The notes under the pieces are model-generated. The model had not been told where the DNA came from, did no database searches, and worked only from the letters and a program-made list of their open reading frames with translations. From positions 46,597,543 to 46,661,542 of the forward strand of contig CM075860.1 of the NCBI GenBank assembly GCA_037975125.1: a DNA stretch of 64,000 bases. Reading direction: 5' to 3'. Within the stretch, counting starts at the first letter, position 1. Every line of letters starts with the position of its first letter. Positions 35,946 through 46,426 of this stretch are shown here, one piece after another. The position numbers and the translations under genes are program-made. This DNA comes from Latrodectus hesperus (taxonomy: Eukaryota; Arthropoda; Arachnida; Araneae; Theridiidae).

Positions 35946-36194
35946 GTGCTGTATAATTCATGATGCCAAATTCTGAGATTGGCGATTTTTTGGCGGATTT
36001 TGTTATGTATCAGGCAACCTCATTTTTATTACGTCATACATATGGAGACCTATAAGAATTATGCAGAAAATTCTATTTTGGTAACCCTTGTATTTACGTC
36101 ATCGTGCACGTCACGATACGTCATCTTGGCGACATTTCTTCAATGTCAAAAAAATTCAGAATTTGGAATCGTGGATTATGCGGTACCTGTGTCG
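35946..36194. mobile_element. hAT-like MITE, copy B
   Basis: gtgctgtataattcatgatg at left and tggattatgcggtacctgtg at right are the inverted ends. The core strings gacctataagaattatgca and cgatacgtcatcttggc are shared with copies A, C and D. The outermost bases are eroded. A 72-codon frame inside is incidental. Confidence 0.8.
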
Positions 36195-36577
36195 TAAATA
36201 TTCTTAAACAAACATTTTAAATATTACATTTTTCAATTTTTCAAGGAAGAAAAAGGCTCACTATGACAAAGGAAATTTGAATCACATAATACAAGCAACG
36301 ATGTTATACTACTATGACTTAAGCTATACTTTTTCAATAATGAATTATTGTAGGACAAAATAAATACAGCACCAAAGAGACGTCAAAAAATAGTAACATT
36401 CTCAATGATTATTAATATTCATTTATTTACATAAACCCAGATAGTTTTAACAGTTTATCCGTAACATAAACGATCAAGACAATTGCAAATCAACAAATTA
36501 TATTAATGACTAAGAGTTTAACCACAAAATGATTGTTTTTCCATTCCATCTGAGATCTTGGCTACATCACTATTACA
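36195..36577. other. Spacer between two MITE copies
   Basis: AT-rich; nothing recognised. Confidence 0.5.
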
Positions 36578-36830
36578 GGCACAGATGCCGTATAATCCAG
36601 GATTCCAAATTCTGAGATTCATTTTTTTGGCGAATTTTCTTGTTTATTTGGTAATCTGGTTTTTATTACGTCATGGATACAGAGACCTATAAAATTTATG
36701 CAAAAAATTATATTTTGACAACCCTAGTATTTATGTCATTGCGCACGTAACAATAAGTCATCTTGGCTACATTTCTTCTTTGGCAAAAAAATTTAGAACT
36801 CGGAATCCTAGATTATACGGCATCTGCGCC
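36578..36830. mobile_element. hAT-like MITE, copy C
   Basis: ggcacagatgccgtataatc at left and its counterpart gattatacggcatctgcgcc at right, with inner pair attccaaattctga and tttagaactcggaat. The flanking 8-mers do not match, so the target duplication is lost or the ends have drifted. Confidence 0.85.
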
Positions 36831-38473
36831 CAATTTTCATAGGTTTAAATATCCATGACGTCCGATAATGTTTTAAATACGCGTCATACACAATTTATTT
36901 CAACATCGTATTGAGATGGAGTCGTAAATCCGATTTTTCGACGAATTTGCTGCCTGCCTTCAAATTGTATTCTTCGAGCAGCTACAAACAAGGCGAAGTT
37001 CACCACTGAATATCTGAGAATATTGTCGAAGTTCATTTTGTTAATGAAACGGTATCTTACATAAGGAGCAAAACATCGGTTCGAGAATCCGTTTCGATTG
37101 ATTCAAGCCATTAACACATTGGCAAATGAACAGAAGAAAAAGCAAAATGAAAAAGCCAAAGCACCCACTTTATGGTTAGTTAAAATAGGCAAAGACGTTT
37201 TAAATTAAAAAATTTTTTAATAGAAATCTAAGGTTAGGTTACGACAAAAAACTGTTTTGGGAGCTTTATGTTCATAGGCTCAGAGCTCGCATTGAGTAAG
37301 ATTGAGTTTTTATTTGAAACCTAAGCAAAATGGATGGATTGATGATTTTGAAAAAATATGACAATCATAGAATTCTAAATTAATAATTGTAATATTTGCA
37401 AACAATCTCTTAAATCTTAAGACTAATGCCCTGCTTACGCCAACATTAATTTTTTTCCACTGAATATCTAATTTTGATTGAATTTATCACCGATTTTCTT
37501 TTCAAGAGTAATGAAAGTATTGTAATTCATTGTGGGAATTCTGCAATAACTATCGTCAACCTTTAGAAGGCGTTATCTTAAAATGAATGATTTCTGTGGT
37601 CATGTCTCATTAATGACTTGCAGTGACTCAATTGTCTCTTACATTACTCAATGACGAGAGCATCCTACCATCCAACATACCACCATATAGAAAAGATACA
37701 TAATCAATTACATGTATCAGTCTTTATTAGCACAGTGGATTATATTTGTAAGAATCACAATTCCAGTCCACGGAAATAATGGAAATAATCGTTTTCCCCC
37801 AGTTTTAAAGATTTTGACTGATACAGTTGATATCACCTAATTCAAATTAAACAAATTGTTGTCAGTCTACAATTGATAAAACTATTAAAATTAATCGCGA
37901 AGTTGTTTAAAATCATAATTTTCTCACCAAAGAGGTAGGGGATATATCCTACATATTCCACTTTATCATTATTGTAACATTTTTAACCCGTTATTAATTC
38001 GAATGTATATCTATTCTTGTACAATTTTTAGTTAAAAAATACGAGATATATACTAATATTTTTTAATTAAGATTCACCTTTAATATTAATCAGGGCTTTT
38101 CACTCAAAAATCAAGCCAACTAAAAAGTTAAGCGATAAAGTAATCTGGTCTTTTGGTTACCGCTCAAAAGCGCTCTAATTGGTTATCGCTCAAAAGCATT
38201 AGTCAATTAATTTGATCATATGTTGTTTATTACGGTGAAAGATTTACTGTAAATTATGGCTTCCAGTAAAATTTATTAATGTGTAGAAATTACAATAGAA
38301 TATGCAACTAATATGAATGTTTACGATTCTGCATAAAAAGAAATAAATCTATAATTTTGCTTTCTCCATTTTGAGACTAAATGAAAAGACAAGTTATTTT
38401 GATCTTGCACGTATGTCAATCATCTATTATCAATGAGTTAGAAAGATTCGAAGACCACGATTGATTGATTGAT
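36831..38473. other. Intron 1, little recognised
   Basis: Moderately AT-rich DNA. Repeated tggttatcgctcaaaagc-like strings near 38150-38200 may be SINE tail debris. No exon-like segment. Confidence 0.45.
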
Positions 38474-38641
38474 TGGTAATCGCTCAACGGTTATTTTTTG
38501 GGCATGGTAGCAAATTAGACCGGTACTTACAGCTTAAGTGGATTCTGAACCACTGCAAACATCCATGCCCAAGCTGGAATTCAAACCCACAAACTGTTGA
38601 ACCAAAGGCAAGAGTGCTAACTATTCGCCTGCAAGCTCGGC
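38474..38641 (-). repeat. SINE family F1 copy, well preserved
   Basis: tcgctcaacggttatttttt, ttaagtggattctgaaccac, gcaaacatccatgcccaagc, aattcaaacccacaaactgt and gcctgcaagctcgg match F1 end to end; head at right. Confidence 0.9.
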
Positions 38642-39200
38642 TGAAAGTGGGCGATAAAAACCATTGAATTGAATGACTGATAAATGTTTGAGTTTTCAAT
38701 AGTAATATTAACATCAATACCGTAAACAGCTAAAAGTTTCTTTAATTCAAAATTACGGCAGTGTCTTTTTATAAAGGGTTGGCATACATCACTAGGATCT
38801 TTTAACTCCACTGCAAATATCTTAGCAAGTATTCATGATGAAATTACCAATAAACATGCAGGTCCTATTCTTTGACAATTGGATTCGAACCAGGTATTTT
38901 CTACACTTAAAAGCGTAGGTTTTACTAAGTCCGTTCGAGTACTTCATCGGTAATAATAAAAAATAAACATTGGTTTACATCGTTTTCGTTATTATTTGCA
39001 TTAGGAATTTCATCTCACAAGAAAGAGCTATAATACAATTGAGTAACAGCTCAAAATTACTGTTATAGAACAAAACAATGCAAAAAAATTTTAAGTCTGA
39101 AAATATGCAGTAAATCTAGTACATGGAATACAACATTACCCATTTTTAATGCTAATTTGGATTTATTTTCAAATAGCACAAACATCTGAATTTTTTTTTT
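38642..39200. other. Intron 1, nothing firm recognised
   Basis: A tRNA-like trace (ggattcgaaccaggtatttt) near 38881 may be another minus-strand SINE remnant. Confidence 0.4.
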
Positions 39201-39449
39201 TTAATGTGTATTCTGAATCGTCTTTAAAACACTATCCAATTGAATATCACCCGAAAGAAAATTTACCAATGATTTTGGCTGAAAATTGTTAATAGAAAAG
39301 ATTTCTGGTATTCTAAGAACATTTCCAGACAGAGCATAACACAGAAACTGATGATTAAAATTTAACTCTTCTTCAGAAAATGCCTCCAATTTGTAACCGT
39401 CAAAGCAGGAAATGGCAATAAGGCCACGCCTCGTGGTTACGCAATCCAC
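39201..39449 (-). CDS. Unidentified 82-codon open frame in intron 1
   Basis: An ATG at 39449 opens an 82-codon frame ending at a TAA. It contains TRRGLIAISCFDGYKLEAFS and FNHQFLCYALSGNVLRIPEI with a mixed, protein-like composition, unlike the Ile/Lys/Phe/Tyr-rich translations typical of the intron. A possible acceptor, TTTTATTGTCAG, lies just upstream. I do not recognise the family. It could be a degraded transposon or retrocopy fragment, or chance. Confidence 0.2.
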   Translation of the reverse strand: MDCVTTRRGLIAISCFDGYKLEAFSEEELNFNHQFLCYALSGNVLRIPEIFSINNFQPKSLVNFLSGDIQLDSVLKTIQNTH

Positions 39450-39800
39450 TTACAAGAGCTTACTCGCTGACAATAAAAGAACAGCAAATATTTGAACATT
39501 TCTCCCATTCCCGGAGAACAAGTCGTTTTCAATGAAGTTCTTTCACGAGAATTGCACAAAAATGCGAGATTCCACTTTACCAACAGAGGGACACGGTTTT
39601 ATTGGGTAAAAACTTCAAAACTTAATAGCATTTTTTAAAATCGTGAAATTCGGAAGGTAGCGTGTCGTAGGAATTGGTTATTTGTAAAAGGAGGGTTAGT
39701 AAAAATATTATATGTATATTTGTAAAACTATTTTGAATCATCCCTAGATGTCAATCATTAGGTTTAGCGAAATTTTAGGAGAAATCTTCATTTTATTTGA

Positions 39801-39965
39801 ATGGTTAGCTCAACGCGGACTTCTTCCACATGAAAGCTAATTCGAACTGTACCTGCAAATTAAAGTGGATTTTGAACAACTACAAGCATACAGGCCAAAT
39901 GTTGGAATCGAACGAATGAACTGCTTGGTTGAAGGTTTGAATGCTATTCATTCACTTACCAACGT
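39801..39965 (-). repeat. SINE family F1 copy
   Basis: gctcaacgcggacttcttcc, aaagtggattttgaacaact, tggaatcgaacgaatgaact and attcacttaccaacgtcg match F1. Confidence 0.7.
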
Positions 39966-40016
39966 CGAAGGTTTTTGATTTCGTTTAAATTATGTAAGAC
40001 CAAAGTAAATCAATCA

Positions 40017-40310
40017 TTGTTGTTGTTGTCGTGTGTCAGCTAGGCTGGCATTAAGAGGTGCGCTGCCTCACTTTTCCATACTGAACCATATTTCGGTGTG
40101 GAGTCCCGACCTCCTCAGTACACACCTTGTTTATAGGGTACCCGTAAGGTAGGCAACCACTCACAACTCATTCATACAAAGAAAGAACAAAGATAGGATA
40201 CACAGAGAGAGAAAGTACATCCATGCCCGAGCTAATATTCGAACCCAGGACCTCCCTATCCGCAGTCAGACACTCTGAACAAAAGGCAGGATGAGCGGCA
40301 ATCAATTCTT
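40017..40310 (-). repeat. SINE family F2 copy
   Basis: gttgtcgtgtgtcagctagg, tttcggtgtggagtcccgac, caaccactcacaactcattc, tattcgaacccaggacctcc and ccgcagtcagacactctg match F2 in reverse. Short repeats of aatcaat flank it. Confidence 0.88.
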
Positions 40311-40414
40311 GGCACCTAATATTATATTTTTTTAAATATTTTCATTTTATCTTAACTTTTGACATGAAATATTTAAGGAAAAAAGACTTAACACAATTAT
40401 TTGGCCTTGCTACG

Positions 40415-40620
40415 AACTAGAGGTAATATTGCTTTCTTTGGAACACTAAACTTCGAGTTCGATTCCAGTCACTTAAAGAGGAGATATCAGCGCTTATGCT
40501 TCCTATGTAGGATTTAGTAAGAATATCTGTGGGGATACAGCAGGCATGCTACACACAGGCATACATTTGCTTTTTGCATATATAGGAAGTCTTGTGTTTT
40601 CTTTCCTGCAGTGCATCAAT
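40415..40620 (+). repeat. tRNA-like repeat, family uncertain
   Basis: tacgaactagaggtaatatt followed by cgagttcgattccagtcact forms a tRNA-like head on the plus strand. A similar head occurs at about 44070-44130 (tcccacgttcgattccagct). Confidence 0.45.
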
Positions 40621-41324
40621 ACGGAGCACTATCGATGAAAAATTCTTGAACGACAAAACGATGAGAAATGCTTAACGACATTTCAAAACGACCGTCTAAT
40701 ATATTTTCAGCTATCAGCAATGCGATTGAGAGATAAAATAAAAATTTCCCCCTTTAAAGCTATCTATAACAATTGTAAGACACCTAACTTTATAAGGAAA
40801 TGTTACCTTCAAGATTTTGTAGATATTTAAAAATTGTACATCCACTTTTAGAAATATTTCTGAAATAAAGCAAAATCTATACTTGAGTTAGAAAAGAAAC
40901 TTTGTTCCGTGATAACGCAGTCCTATCAGTTTCCCGTCACTTCACCGGAAACTCTTTTTTAGGAAACCGCTTCAAGAATTTATTGATAAGACAAGTTACG
41001 CAAGGTTAGATTTAGTACACAATTCAAATGCATGGCTTCAACCCTCTCTGAATGTTATTTCAAGCCTCGTTTGATTAAGGGACAGTTGAAGCACAAATGG
41101 ATTGGATAGATTCTTGGAATAAAGGGTTCATAAAATAGTTGCATTCAAACAGTCCGTAATTTATTATACGGTTTAGATCGAAATTCTTAACTAACACTAC
41201 ATGAAGTAACAGCAAAATAATTCTGATTTATAAACTGAACAAATACAACTATTCGCCAAAGAGTTCACAATTTTTATCGCAACTTTAATAAAAAAATAAT
41301 TTCACATATTTTATACAGAATTTA
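40621..41324. other. Intron 1, nothing recognised
   Basis: AT-rich spacer with no repeat match. Confidence 0.5.
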
Positions 41325-41520
41325 TATATATTAAATTTAACCTATTTAATACAATTCTAAATTTATGTAAGTTCCCTTATAATAAATTTATGTAAGTTCC
41401 CCTACACTGAAGTCCTGAAACACGGGTGCCATTAAATTTCTAAGACCTTTCTTAATTAACAGCCCCTACATAAATCCCCTTGAGTAAGGAACACAGATGT
41501 CTGCTGACCACTGTAAGAGT
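41325..41520 (-). repeat. F6 repeat, minus-strand copy
   Basis: Reverse complement of 9325-9540 (acagatgtctgctgacca, ctacactgaagtcctgaa, taaatttatgtaagttccc). The aatttatgtaagttccc unit is duplicated in tandem (about 41362-41402). Confidence 0.65.
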
Positions 41521-41631
41521 CACATTTATTTGTTAGATGGACAACTTAATTTTATTTTTTATTTTCTTTAAATAAATATGACTGCTGTTGCAGATTGAAT
41601 TCTGAATTATTATAATCAAAAATAATCGTGA

Positions 41632-41850
41632 ATATATATATATTAGATTTTTGAATGTATTTCATTCATAATTATGAATTCATAATTTAGTTGAGACGCA
41701 GTCATCAGCAGAGTAATAAGACTATCATTGAAAGGCACAGATATATAGTATAGGGGTAAAATAAGGGAACATTCATAAATTTAGAATTGTATTCAATAGA
41801 TTACATTATCAAAGAACTCTTATTCTATTAGTTTAACTTAGCTTAAATTT
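41632..41850 (+). repeat. F6 repeat with its 5' associated segment
   Basis: tattagatttttgaatgtat through gtaataagac matches 8874-8950. It is followed without interruption by agggaacattcataaattta and attctattagtttaactta, which match 9440-9540. Confidence 0.65.
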
Positions 41851-42082
41851 AATACGGTTACGGTTCCAAAATAAAAGTACTTTGCTTACTAATACATTAA
41901 ATGTTTGCTATTTCTTTCTTAGTGAAGATTATACAATTTCATATTTTGTTATATAAAGTTAGACATCATAAATTCATCTTAAAATGTATATTTTTCTTGT
42001 ACACTATTATTATAACATGAAAAACCAAACAGAATATTAAAAAGTTATCCAGATTGAAAATGTCAAGGAACAACGATCAGTT

Positions 42083-42232
42083 GGTTTGTCACTTAACGGG
42101 TACTTTTTGACCACAAGGGTTTGTTCGACAAGGATCCGATTTAAATTGGAATCTACAAACATCTAAGTCCGACAAGGAGATCGAACGCGCAAACACTGAA
42201 TTGAAAGAGCGCTGCCTTCTCACCTACCACCA
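42083..42232 (-). repeat. SINE family F1 copy, degenerate
   Basis: ttggtttgtcacttaacggg, acatctaagtccgacaagga and gatcgaacgcgcaaacactg match F1. Confidence 0.65.
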
Positions 42233-42384
42233 CTTCAATAACGAGTAATGGTCTGAAAAATATTAAGTAATGCACATTCATACTAATGCGTTAAAGCCCA
42301 GTCTGACTGCCTAATACCTATATGGCATTTTTTAATAGCCACTGTAAAATTGGCTTCTGTGTGGGCTTTCATAAATCACCTTAT

Positions 42385-42540
42385 TCACGAAGAAGCAAAA
42401 ACGAAAAAACTGAAAACTCCCAAGCCCCCACCACAGCAGACGACTAACATCCATCTCCCGTTGTTCATCAGGGATTAGGATCGAATCCGGTGCTTTTCGC
42501 TCAAAAGAACGCATTCTTATTACTAGGATACTGAGTCCAT
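42385..42540 (-). repeat. SINE family F4, contiguous copy
   Basis: actgaaaactcccaagcccc, catccatctcccgttgttca and taggatcgaatccggtgctt; the tRNA-like head at right ends attactaggatactgag. Confidence 0.7.
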
Positions 42541-42585
42541 ATTAATAATATTTAAGATAAGTTTTAAGGTGAGCGAAAATGTTAT

Positions 42586-42940
42586 CCGAATGGTTAGCGC
42601 CTTCGGTTCAACAGTTCGTGGGTTCGAATCCCACCTTGGGCATGGATGTTTGTAGTGGTTTGGTTTGTTTGTCGCTCAACGGTCATTTTTTGCACACGAG
42701 GGCTAATTAGACCGGGACTTACGGCTTAAAGTGGACTCCGAACCACTACAAACATCCATGCCCAAGGTGGGATTCGAACCCACGAACTGTTGAACCGAAG
42801 GCAAGAGCGCTAACCATTCGGCTGCCAGCTCGGCGGATGTTTGTAGTGGTTCGGAATCCACTTTAAGCTGTAGGTCCCGGTCTAATTGGCACTCGTGTGC
42901 AAAAAATGACCGTTAAGCGACAAACAAACAAAAATAAAAC
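42586..42940 (+). repeat. SINE F1 plus-strand copy, split by a second F1
   Basis: Left part ccgaatggttagcgccttcg through ccaccttgggcatggatgtt (to 42660). Right part tcggaatccactttaagctg through gcgacaaacaaac (from 42852). The copy is bracketed by tgagcgaaaatgttat (42570-42585) and tgagcgaaaatgatat (42941-42956), a 16-bp target duplication with one mismatch. About 12-15 bases of the head are missing. Confidence 0.93.
42661..42834 (-). repeat. SINE F1 reference copy, inserted into another F1
   Basis: 174 bp, complete from gccgagctggcagccgaatg (head, right) to gagcgacaaacaaacca (tail, left). It has a perfect B-box (gggttcgaatcccacc on the minus strand) and an A-box-like gccgaatggttagcg. It is flanked by exact 17-bp duplications ggatgtttgtagtggtt at 42644-42660 and 42835-42851. 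Confidence 0.97.
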
Positions 42941-42956
42941 TGAGCGAAAATGATAT

Positions 42957-43099
42957 AGTACCAGAAAAATGGCGAACTAATTTACATAACTTTTTAAAGT
43001 CATTAACCCTACAGCATCAATTTTTTTTACCCTGAAAAACTGGTGAAAAATGATAGAGTTCGCCATCTATGTTAAATAAGTATAATTGTAATCATAATC
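42957..43099. other. Short spacer
   Basis: Nothing recognised. Confidence 0.5.
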
Positions 43100-43830
43100 T
43101 GTTTTCACAGGAACGGATCTCAGATTGGCATTCGAAATAAAATAACGCGAGAAACAAGAGCGCCCGTTTAAGACACGAACAAGTGCAAATTTGCCGGTTG
43201 GCTTTCGCAAATGCGTTAACGGCTTAAATAGGGGAGGGGGAATTAAATGAGCACAAAAAGGGGTTAACTGCCATCAAAGGAAATAAACTTATTTAACGAC
43301 AAACATTCTACAACCACTATACAAAAATAAATAAAAAAACATTAGTCCGCCAAGAAAAACATTTAGAGTTCAGATTCTCAGAGAAAGAGTGAGTTTCGTA
43401 ATCATAAACTCTTAAGAAAAAAAGAACATTCAAAATCAGAAGAAAAAAGCGTCTAACCCCTTCCTGACAAGAGTCGCAATATATTTCCAAATATATTCAA
43501 CGCAGCGTCACGTCAGTCGAAGGATACTCGACGAATTGACCTCTGTCCATATAAGGTCCGTGGGCGGACTTCAAGATTTGGGAAGTAAAAAACGATCTTC
43601 TCTTTTCCATTAAAAGGCAACGCTCTCCTCCACACACAATACATCATCGTTGCTCCACTTCACGCTAAAAAAAGATCGCAGCTCTATTTTATTTATTAAT
43701 CTCTCCAGCAGCAGGCGCCAACCCTATCGTTTGACGCTGCGCCTTAGGAAGGGGGCACTCGAGACGCGTGCAGCAATTTTGTTCTTCTAAAATCTCTGCT
43801 CCCGACACTAATCTACGGGTGCAATTCCAT
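43100..43830. promoter_or_regulatory. Candidate enhancer island with CRE-like and CArG sites
   Basis: About 700 bp of less AT-rich DNA without repeat matches. It has tandem CGTCA half-CREs (43506-43510, 43511-43515) and a perfect CArG box CCATATAAGG (43547-43556) inside CTGTCCATATAAGGTCC, nearly the same 17-mer as at 14276-14292. Pyrimidine-rich tracts and ccagcagcaggcgcca (about 43706-43721) follow. No exon could be defined. Regulatory function is inferred. Confidence 0.38.
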
Positions 43831-44237
43831 GTGCCCAAAGAGGTTATTATACAAGCGACAACTTTACCGGTTAAAAAACCTGCGTGTTAATACACTAACT
43901 GACTTGAATAATACGACAAAGCAAATCCAGTTAAAAACAAAAACAGTTATCCTAGGAAAAATGAAAAAAAAAAATGAAATGAAATTTCGAACTTATATAA
44001 AAATTTTAAACGTTCTTTTTTAATAACTTATACTTGGTACAACACATTTTTAAAATTTTTATCAAAAACGCTCCATTGTGACTTAGAAGTACTTGTGTCT
44101 TCAAGTGTAAGGTCCCACGTTCGATTCCAGCTATTGTTAAACATGAAATGAGAACTGTGCTCTTTTTTTTATATAAATCTTTTATTAGATTGTTAGTTTC
44201 TTGCACAATGGTAATTTTTTTTTACACAGGATAGCTT
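43831..44237. other. Intron 1, AT-rich
   Basis: Contains a possible plus-strand tRNA-like head at 44070-44130 (similar to 40415-40460). Confidence 0.45.
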
Positions 44238-44716
44238 CAGGGGTGTTTGTGGGACCCCAAAAAATCCCCGGAAACTTTTACGGATTTACTACCAACATTT
44301 TGGAGTTTCGAGAAGGGGGGTTCGTTCGTTTGTCGCTCAACAGTTATTTTTTGAAAATGAGGGCTAATTAGACCGGGACCTACGGTTTAAAGTGGATTCC
44401 GAACCACTACAAACATCCATGCCCAAAGTGGGATTCGAACCCACGAACTGTTGAACTGAAGGCAAAAGCGCTAACCATTCGGCTGCCAGCTCGGCTTGAG
44501 AAGGGGGGGGGAAGAAATGAAAAAATATAATTATGAAGTATTGAATGACCTAATTATTGCGTTTACTGCTTTCAAAGCAAACAAAATTACCCAGATCAAA
44601 ATAAATAATTCATTATTATTCCTTCTTCCTTTTGAACGACGATCCCCGGAATTTCAGGGTATCGAAGTTCAAAATCCCCGGAATTCCGGGGTTTCCCCGG
44701 AGCACAAACACCCCTG
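44238..44716. mobile_element. hAT-like non-autonomous element, interrupted by a SINE
   Basis: Inverted ends caggggtgtttgtg (44238-44251) and cacaaacacccctg (44703-44716) are of the CAGGG type typical of hAT elements. The arms contain matching ccccggaa strings. No transposase is present. The F1 SINE at 44321-44497 is inserted inside. The flanking 8-mers (gatagctt; tggcttgc) are not a clear duplication. Confidence 0.75.
44321..44497 (-). repeat. SINE family F1 copy with TSD
   Basis: Full copy from ttcgttcgtttgtcgctcaa to gctgccagctcggctt. Bracketed by direct repeats gagaagggggg at 44310-44320 and 44498-44508. Confidence 0.95.
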
Positions 44717-44719
44717 TGG

Positions 44720-44825
44720 CTTGCTCATTAGACCCGGGACTTAGTTTCGAACCACTACCAACATAAAACCCAGAGTCGAGAATCAAACCCACGAACTATT
44801 GAATAAAAGGCCAAAGCCAACTTGA
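44720..44825 (-). repeat. SINE family F1 fragment
   Basis: gctcattagacccgggactt, tttcgaaccactaccaacat, gaatcaaacccacgaactat and gaataaaaggcc match F1. Confidence 0.75.
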
Positions 44826-45889
44826 CGATTCTAATGGATTGCCATAAAAAAAACTGTAAAAAATGTTTTGAACCATTTTCTTTATTTAAAACCATTTTTT
44901 TCCCTTTAAAAAAACATTTTTTATGAAAGGAGAAAATTGAAGAATTAAAAACAGAACTTGGGGGGAAAAAATTGTCACGCCCCAAACTGCTGCTGAAAAC
45001 TATCGTTGAGAGATTCACTGACGTTGGGACAGATAAAGCCATCCACATTTGTCATCGTTTGAGCTGCACACCAGTATGTTGACAGTTACGTTTATATATA
45101 CAAATTCTCATATTTATAGGTTTGTGAAAAGAAATTTATTCTGAATGTTTTTTTTTAACTTTTAAAACAAATTTGCTCTTCTAAAAGGATGAAATTCTCA
45201 ATTTCTAAGTACGAAAGGTCACCAAGACTGATTTTTATAAATCCACGACTTACTGGACTAGGCAATCCCCGAAAACGCAAAAATTACGAATTACTAACAT
45301 GTTAAGATGATAAAATCTCAAATGAAAAGAGAAAAATAAAACGCAATTTAGGAAAGTTTTATCTTCAAAAAATAAACAGGGATGGTGGAATAAAATAAAT
45401 GGTGCACACACATTAGAGAAATGAATTTCATCCTCTAAAATTCAAAAAACTGTCAGGTACACAGATGAACGGTTGTACAGAAAAAAACTTCAAAAATATT
45501 TCTTCAATAATGAAACGTTGATTATAATATTGTCAATAACAAAAATAAAATAATTGTCTGAAAGAAATTATTCCTTACGTTACACATATTAAAGTACTTT
45601 ATGTTATATGAATTATCCAATATTTCTTAAAATAATCGTATTAAAATTGTTCAAAGGTCAAAAGATGCACAGTTAACATTAAATAGAACAACATTAGAGG
45701 ATTTCTTTATGAGGAATATAAAGGAATTTGAGTTTATTATCTTCAATTGAAAAGAAAATGTTGTTTAAGAAAATGTAACGTATGACATGGCGAAGTAATC
45801 AGCCGAAAACAACTCAAATATTCTTTACGTGTCTTCCAGAAGGATTTATTTTCATAGATAGAATGCCCTATTCAAATATTAAAATCAAG
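44826..45889. other. Intron 1, nothing recognised
   Basis: AT-rich; the 97-codon antisense frame at 44755-45048 starts within SINE-adjacent DNA and has no family resemblance. Confidence 0.5.
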
Positions 45890-46010
45890 AAACGGGAAAC
45901 ATCTATCTATAGAGAGCATGTAGAAGGATTACATTCCCGTTGTTAAAGAGCGTCCGGAATCGGACCTGAGACCCCTAACTCCGAAGGGTGCCGTCGTACA
46001 AGTAAACATG
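45890..46010 (-). repeat. SINE family F4 copy
   Basis: ggattacattcccgttgtta and cggaatcggacctgagaccc resemble the F4 head region at 42440-42500. Confidence 0.5.
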
Positions 46011-46011
46011 G

Positions 46012-46135
46012 GTGGTTTGTAGATCGCTCAACACTCATTTTTTGTACATAAGGGCTCATTAGATGGGGATTTAATTTAGATTATAATCTATAAAAGATGT
46101 GGGAATTGAACCCACGACTTCTTGAGCAAAAAGGC
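46012..46135 (-). repeat. SINE family F1 copy
   Basis: ggtttgtagatcgctcaaca, gggctcattagatggggatt and gggaattgaacccacgactt match F1. Confidence 0.8.
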
Positions 46136-46303
46136 TTGGTTAGTCGCTTGACGGTCATTTTTTCCTCATGAGGGTTAATTAAACCAGGACCTGCGGCTTA
46201 AAGTGGATTCCGAACCACTAAACACCAAACCCAAGGTGGGATTCGAACCCAAGAACTGTTGAACCGAAGGACAGAGCACTAATCATTCCTCAACCAACTC
46301 TGC
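46136..46303 (-). repeat. SINE family F1 copy, adjacent to the previous one
   Basis: cgcttgacggtcattttttc, cttaaagtggattccgaacc, ggtgggattcgaacccaaga and gttgaaccgaaggacagagc match F1 closely. Confidence 0.9.
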
Positions 46304-46356
46304 TTAAACAGAGAGGGGCAGAATAATAACTCGGCCTAAAAGACAATTCCTAGTGA

Positions 46357-46357
<1 letters not shown>

Positions 46358-46409
<52 letters not shown>

Positions 46410-46426
46410 ATATATATATATATATT
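46358..46426. repeat. (TA)n microsatellite, interrupted
   Basis: Two TA tracts separated by gtatgtgtga. Confidence 0.97.

Noticed and set aside
42586..42660. tRNA gene suggested by an intact B-box and anticodon-arm-like sequence
   Set aside because: The sequence is the head of SINE family F1, repeated about 25 times with a constant non-tRNA body. No clean 73-nt cloverleaf is evident. The heads at 49902, 34378 and 12735 are rejected for the same reason.
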